Positions 58,201 through 64,000 of a stretch of 64,000 nt of DNA are shown piece by piece; position 1 is the stretch's first letter, and each line of letters opens with the position of its first letter. The position numbers and the translations under genes are program-made. The DNA is from Neospora caninum Liverpool (taxonomy: Eukaryota; Apicomplexa; Conoidasida; Eucoccidiorida; Sarcocystidae): NCBI RefSeq assembly GCF_000208865.1, contig NC_018394.1, forward strand, positions 4,157,797-4,221,796, read 5' to 3'. The notes under the pieces are model-generated. The model was not told the DNA's origin, searched no databases, and saw nothing but the letters and a program-made list of their open reading frames with translations.

Positions 58201-61200
58201 ACGGGCGTCTCGCGCACGCGGGGTGTAGGGAATGGCAATGAAGAGCCGGCGAAACCCCCAAAAGGGCGACTTTCTCAGAATGCCTTTGAGGCGGTGGCGC
58301 CACGCCTCGCTGCCGGGAGTCTCGACGGCGAGCGTTTCCACTTCGTCCGCTACCCACTGCGTCCACTCATTTCGTATGTGGTGCGCTTCACGTGGCCACA
58401 TCGCCGTCTCACCGCTCGGGTGCTCTCGAGAATGGTCCCCCACGCCCAGCACAGTCGGCTCGCCAGCCGCCGACGCGAGGAGGCCAAGCTGACACTGCAC
58501 CAGTCGGAGGACTCTGTCTTCGATGTGGAAGTCGAACGTCGCTGCGAGCTTCCCGATTTCGTAGACGAAGCCGAGCGGAGCCAGGAAACAACTCTTCGCT
58601 GCATTCCAGGGCAGGGACTCCCCACAGAATTTGCGCAGAAAAGTCTGGAGGAGATTGCGCTTCTCAAACGGCTTTCGCAAACCGACGTGCCACCGGCCGT
58701 GAGCAGCCGGACAGAGGACGCCAGACGCTGCCTGAGTGGGTTTCGCCGGACCTATAACGCACCGCCAGTTCGTGAAGCAAACGGGACAACATCCGTAGTT
58801 CCACGTTCCCTGCAAGGCCCCTCCGGACGCGTCGGTTTCTGTGCGTTCCGAACAGCACGTACACGTGCCGCCGACGCTAGCTGGCGGGTCTGAGTTCGCC
58901 GCACCCGACTCGGCCTGTTTCGGGTGTCCCGCAGCTCCGTGGCTTCGCAGCGGCGAGACGCAGGAGGCAGAAGATTCCGCCGAGCCCCGAGCCGGCGGGA
59001 CCAGAAAAACCCACGACTGCGCCTTCGTCCCGGGAGCTTCACACCACTCGCGCAGCGCTGCGTCGGGCTCTTCTCGGCTCGGCGCGAGCAGAAGAAGCGT
59101 CTCCGAATGGGAATGCCGACAGTAGGCTGCAAAGCCGTCGTCCTCGGGAGGACCCGAGCACGCCTCCGGGGCTTCCCGAGGACAAGAAACGGACGCTGCA
59201 GACGAAGAGGAGTTCGCCACAGGCGTGGAGGCAGCTGTCCTCGTGGAGGAAGAAGCGAAAGAGGAGGAGTGCGGCGAGGAGGGCGGCAACGGAGAGGAGG
59301 CCAGGGGGGAGCGCAACGGAGAGGAAGAAGAGGAAGAAGAGGAAGACGAGACGAAAGCGGAGGAGTGAGCAGACTCGAGGGGAGCACACGTGGAGCGATT
59401 TGCGAGTGGCGTGGTCGCATGCGCGCTGCCGACTTGAATCAGTCCGGTTCGACGTTCCTCACTGCCCCGTTCGAGAACTTGATTCGTTTCAGTCCTCGCG
59501 CCCATCCCTCGTTCATCCTGGTTTGCTTGGATCGGCTCTGTCTTCACTCGTTCAGGCTTCACGTCCAAGGGCCCCTGCAGGCCTTCGCCGCCCCCAGCCC
59601 CTTTCGGCGCTGCCTCGTCTCTCACTTCATTTGCCGGCGGTCCGGAACAGGAGACACCCACAGAGTGGCGGGGCGGAGACGAGAGACGCTCTTGCGCCGC
59701 AGCCGCGGCGTCGACAGCGCCGCCTTCGCCAGCAGCGCCTTGAGATGCTTCTTCACATTCTTCCTTCACCAGCACAGGACACGGGACTTCGTTTCCCGAG
59801 GGAGTCTCTTGTTCTTCTTTCTCGGCTGAACTGAAAACCAGCTGGCTGGAGGGCGACGCAGGCCTAGCCTCGGAGAGCGAAGAAGAGACATCGGAGTTTG
59901 CCTGCGACAGTGCCTCTGTCTCGGCCGCCGCTGTGGACTCTGACACGGAGGACGAGGGTCCAGGTTCCGCTTGCGTCGGGCGTGGAACCAGGATGGCGGC
60001 AAGTGAACACGGAGAAGGGACGGATGGCAACGCAGTGGAAGATGCGTCGAAGGGGGCGGATTGCAGGGAGCGAGGCAGCCCGTTGGCGCCTTCTAGAAGG
60101 CTCGAGCTGGTTTTTTCACGGTGGGGATCAGACGCTTGCTCGACAGAGATCCCTTCCGCAAGCCTGGAGGCCACGGATTCTGCTTTCATGACTCGCTCCT
60201 CGCCGGCGCCGCCCCCGGCAAGCCTTGGCCCCTCCTGGGCCTTTCGCGCCCGAAGTCCTTCGCCCCGCTGTCGCGCCGACTCTCCCTTAACAGCGGTGTC
60301 TCGAGCACACTCGGATTTTTCGTGGGGACGGCGACAGTCCTCGCCGTGCTCCCCGCCGTCGGACACCAAAGCTTTTGTCTTTGCTCCCTCCTCCTGGGGC
60401 ATCGCCCTCTTTCCGTGACAAGCGAGCGTTGCTTCCGCAGCTGCCACGTTGGCGGAACGTCTTGGACCCGCTGCGGCTTCGCCAGGCACTGCAGCTTCGG
60501 TTCCGCGCTCCTTGGCGCCGTCCTCGTTCCCTTGACTGCGGAGCACTTCGTTCTCGTCCCCTGCCCACTGCGTAGGTCGGTGCACGTCTTTCCGCTCGTT
60601 TTTCTCTAGCGGAACCGCCGCGGGAACCGCTGCCTCTGGGATGCGGGCCGCAGCAGAGGCCGAAGACTCCTGAGGCGCAGCGAAGAGAAGGCCTCCGGGT
60701 TGAGAAGACCACAAATCGAAAGGCTGAGCCCAGCCTGCACAGTGCTGGCCCCGCTCAGCGTGTTTCTCTCTCGCCGAGTCAGGTGTTTGCGTCTTGGCCT
60801 GGCTGTCTGGCGCCTTGGGGCCGAGCGCAAAGACAAGCAGTCGGACGGGAAAGAGAGCCGACGGATCATCGCACTGCCACTCGAGAAAGTTCTGGAAAAG
60901 CGCTTCCGCACTCAGGGTGTGGGCGGCGGCAACGACGGCGGCTTCCGCTTCTTTCCGTGTTTGGGGGCGAGCTTCGCCCGAGACCTTTCCTCGGCCACGC
61001 TTCACTGGATCCTCCACTCCACGCGCGTGTGCTCTCGACGGTTCTTTCTGGACTGCTTCCGCAGCGTGAGCAGAACAGGCGGTCTCCGCCTTCTCTCGAG
61101 AAGACAACGCACAGGAGCCTGCAGGCGCGCCGGTCGCCTCGTCGGAAGCAGCGCGTTCTCCTGCTTGTGCGAAAAAGCGCTTGGCGAAGGCAGCCGCAGC

Positions 61201-62793
61201 GAGGAAGTGACCGCCTCGTCGGGGTTTCGTGACTTGCCGAGTCGCGCCCGCAAACGAGGAAGCGCGGACGATGGAGCGGAGGCGAGGCGTAAAGCTTCCA
61301 GGTCTGGCGAGGCACTCAATGAGCAGCGTGACTCGCCAAGTCACAGGGAGTGTGTTTTCTCGCTTTTTCTTCTCTCTGCACGCGAAAACGGTTGGGAAGT
61401 TTTCAAAGGCATACGCCCAGCTCGGCGTCACCATGATCTTCCCTTTCCAGTCTTCATTCCCTTTTTCGGTTCCGTCCCCAACGTTCTCGAGGTCGTGGGA
61501 CCGCCAGCCTTGAACATGCCCAGCTGTGCCGGAGCCCGGGAGGCGATCCACACCCGGTCGGGCCAGCAGCTGTCCCCGGCTGAAGACTTCGTTAACGAAC
61601 GCGCCGAGTGCGCCGTTGTCAGTTGTCTCGTCCTCGTCTTGCTCGAAAGGTCTGGAGAAGGTGGACGACCGAGACAAAGAACGGCCGCCGGCGCATTCGG
61701 AATTGAGCGGATAGTAGCACGGGTACCAGTCACGAAGGTCCGGAAGGCCGCAGGCAGCGCACACGCGCGGGCCTTCCGACTCCCTGGAGCTGGCGACTGG
61801 CGAGGACACCGACGAGACAGAAGAAGACGAAGAACAGGCAACTGTGGCCGAAGCGGAGCCAAATGACGCAGTAGAACACGTGATTTCCAAGGGCGGGCTG
61901 GACTCCGCGAACGCATCGACCTGCAGAGAGACTCCAGCGGGCGTGGAGGCGCCTTCTGCTCCACGCGAAACGCACGGCGGAGACACAGGGGAAGAGGCAG
62001 CGTGCGCACGGGTGAAGTTCGAAGCCAGAGAATCGGTAGGTTGTGAAGGCGAAGCGTCTCCGCTCTCATGTGCAGTCCGATTTCCCGAGTCCGGGATGCA
62101 CGTACACCTCGGCCTGGCGCATAGAGGGGTAAAGGCTAGACAATCGAAAGGCACGAGATAAGGCAACTTCCAGAGCCCGCGAGGCTCAATCGTGCCTGCG
62201 CGTGTGTTATCGGGGTGTCCGTGTCCGGCTGGTTTCTCCCCGTCCTCGCCTTCGGTTCCTGCGCCGTCGCGGCCAAGCAGTTTCGCCTCGGCGCTGGCTT
62301 CGCGAGTGCTCGAAGCGAGGCTTCTCGGCTTCCTACGCCCCGAAGATGTCCGCCGCTCTGTCAGAAAGAAACACTCTTCTTGCTCTAAATCAAAAGAAAT
62401 ATGACGCAGAGGAAGGGTGTGAAGGAGTTTTCGCATGACAGAAAGACAGCGGCACGTGCCCCACGGCATACCCAGAGTCGCATGGCCCCCGCCTGCGCGG
62501 GGGCCATGCGACTTTTGAGAATTCAGAGACTGGGCAGAAGAAGGAAAGGAAGGTGAAGGGAAGGTGTCCAGCGGATCGGAAAGCGAGAAGACGGCGCCAC
62601 GGACTTGAGAGACGGAGCAGCAGTTCGAGCAGGTTGAACTCGAGGACTGGGAAACCGGGAGACTTCGCGGGGGGTGGTGGCCGGAAGGAAGCAGCCTGTC
62701 CATTCTTAGGGATAGGCTGTCACACGAGTCGGAGGGAGATGTGTAAGACATCTCTGATATGAGGGATGCAGGCGCGGAGTCCTGCTGAGACAT
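55291..62793 (-). CDS. large protein of unknown function (about 2046 residues)
   Basis: Five exons join in phase: 62793-57353, 56806-56572, 56065-55938, 55883-55656 and 55399-55291. I do not recognise the family. The first exon (1813 codons) mixes long Ser/Pro/Glu/Ala-rich stretches, including a serine run near 59330, with short ordered blocks: a cysteine-bearing piece (CAACGLPDLRDWYPCYYP), VTWRVTLLIECLARPGSF, a second cysteine cluster (GTCTCCSERT, NYGCCPVCFTNWRCVIGP), then KRNLLQTFLRKFCGESLPWN and FHIEDRVLRLVQCQLGLLAS. A basic region (KKRRAREEKKRDEKRPRPRE) could be a nuclear signal. The later exons encode EWAYIAFLVLPNLPPSLKR, EVWVDFYNPK, GLVGGAVLIERRVLDDVERR and FETRLKVTDYVVFCDDSERD. The start is the ATG at 62793; frames extending upstream lack ATG. 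The acceptor of exon 4 is weak. Exon 1 also has an in-frame TAA overlapping its donor, so a shorter product ending at 57349 is possible. Confidence 0.7.
62477..62512. repeat. perfect inverted repeat, 16-bp arms and 4-base loop
   Basis: The arm gtcgcatggcccccgc (62477-62492) is followed by ctgc and then its exact reverse complement (62497-62512). It lies within the coding sequence of exon 1 of the large unknown gene, near its N-terminus, where the minus strand reads KSHGPRAGGGHATL. The arms are about 75% GC, so the transcript could form a very stable hairpin. Confidence 0.97.
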
Positions 62794-64000
62794 GCTGGCA
62801 CGTAGAGGCAAAAGACAGCACACAAGAGCAGAGGTGGGGTCGGCCGCCCCCTGGCGCGGCTCGCCGGGAGACAGCCGTTGAGTTGAACGAGATAAATCTC
62901 TCTCAGTGAGGAAGACGAAACGCTGTTTGGGAGAAAAGAGACTCGAGGCGAGGAAGCGAAGCGGAGAAAAGGTGGAGCTTCGTCGCCCCGGCAATCAAAG
63001 CTGGCCCCGCGTGGCTGCGCGGAAGCACCGCGCGCCTGGGAACAGACTGAAGCAGTGAAATGCTACCGCTCCCTTTCCCAGGAAAACTCTCAACCCTGAG
63101 TCGACCCGTTCAAGCAGAAGCGAGAGTTTCGAGAACCCCTGAGTTTCGCGGAGGCGCCGTGCACAGACCTGGCCAAGACACCGGGAGGGTTCGAGGGGGG
63201 GGGTGGGCCAGTTGCCGTTGCCGCTGTCCGGAGATCCGGCAGCGATCCGCTGCTGGCAAAAAATGGGAAAAGCGTGACAGAACGCACCAAAAGCCCTGCG
63301 AAATGGCACCCTTTTGCACAAGAGACAAGGAAACCTACATTCTCTGACAACCGTGGCTTTGAGCTGTTGAAAACACTGGCCAACCAGACGCGAAGTGTGC
63401 TGCACACTTGCATGCGAGACGGCATGCGAGCAGGCAATCGCCGTCTCCACTGCAACTGCGACCTTGGTTTTTCTCAATTTGTCTGCGTTGCCACGACACA
63501 GTGAAACGTCCCAGTATTTTCTCCCAAACCCAGTCACCTCACGTGCTTTGCACGTCTTCTCGGTGGAGGGCGGTGCGGGTTGACTAGGCGCATATGCAGA
63601 GCTTGGCGAAGCTCGAAGATCCGTGGAAGAGTACTAGGGAAAAAAGACCGGTTTCGCATCGCCCTTGCTGCGCCTGACAACTTGCAACAGAAGGTTCTCG
63701 GGGCTTGCGGCCACCCGCAACAGGGAAACGAACAGAGGTTTTTGCGCAAGTTGTCCTGGTGGCACACCAGGACAGAGCTTACGATGTCCTAGAAAAAAAG
63801 ACTGTAACGGGGGAAGATGGTGAGAGCGAAGGGACAGAACGGAGATGTCGCCAGAGATCATTTAAAACGAGGTTGTAGAGTGAAAAGGATCCATTTGTGG
63901 CAACAGGTTGCCGTGCGATCCCTTCGCATCTCTGCTCGGCGCTCGGCTGCAAAGGTGGGTGCTGTGTTTTCTTTCACAAGGCAGGGGCAAGCAGTCAGCC
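62794..64000. other. right edge, upstream of the large unknown gene
   Basis: The minus frame remains open for part of this stretch (about 62995-63537) but has no ATG-linked continuity with the gene and no domain. It is best read as 5' UTR and promoter. A G-run lies near 63198. No other gene is supported. Confidence 0.4.

Noticed and set aside
58924..59829. 301-codon plus-strand open frame
   Set aside because: Antisense shadow of the Ser/Glu-rich part of the same exon. It is dominated by Arg runs that mirror the serine and proline codons on the real strand.
60700..61866. 388-codon plus-strand open frame
   Set aside because: It is fully antisense to the 1813-codon exon of the large unknown gene. 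Long opposite-strand frames are expected from the GC-rich codon pattern, and the translation shows no domain.
1..64000. CRISPR arrays, bacterial operons, insertion sequences and tRNA genes
   Set aside because: No regularly spaced repeats with unique spacers, transposase frames or tRNA cloverleaf sequences were recognised. The gene structures are eukaryotic.

Overview
The window looks like nuclear DNA of a coccidian apicomplexan of the Toxoplasma/Neospora/Sarcocystis type. The evidence is intron-rich genes with GT..AG introns of about 100-700 bp, an apicortin gene (a protein family almost restricted to Apicomplexa and relatives), an LCCL/FN2/PA14 gamete-surface protein, long low-complexity insertions in GC-rich exons, and a stray organelle-type rRNA fragment inside an intron. 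I cannot name the species from sequence alone. All gene models were built by hand from reading frames, splice consensus and intron phase. Where phases do not close, the entry says so.

Left part (about 1-21 kb, moderate GC): a CCp5-like secreted adhesive protein on the minus strand (568-4661), a poorly resolved stretch, an ankyrin-repeat gene (7665-9324, +) that converges on apicortin (9459-11135, -), then a SPEF1-like calponin-homology gene (about 12488-14602, +) and an EFHC1-like gene with three DM10 domains and EF-hands (16291-21090, -). CCp proteins act on gametes, and SPEF1 and EFHC1 are axonemal proteins. In a coccidian only the male gamete has flagella, so this block has a sexual-stage and microtubule theme. 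Apicortin, a conoid tubulin-binding protein, fits the microtubule part.

Middle (about 21-31 kb): roughly 6 kb without a confident gene but with scattered minus-strand exon-like pieces, then an intronless KDEL receptor gene ERD2 (27326-27997, -), then a divergent promoter region.

Right part (about 31-63 kb, GC-rich): a 12-exon WS/DGAT-type acyltransferase (30938-37789, +), a 15-exon, about 1560-residue SRA + pre-SET + SET + post-SET protein with the layout of plant SUVH histone methyltransferases (41547-52599, +), and a 5-exon, about 2046-residue unknown protein (55291-62793, -). Introns of the acyltransferase and the SUVH-like gene carry tandem repeats, an organelle-type SSU rRNA fragment and a shared 49-bp dispersed block.

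The most notable finding is the plant-like SRA-SET gene: an SRA (methyl-cytosine/base-flipping) module fused to an H3K9-type methyltransferase in an apicomplexan, with its SRA domain split by an insertion of about 395 residues.
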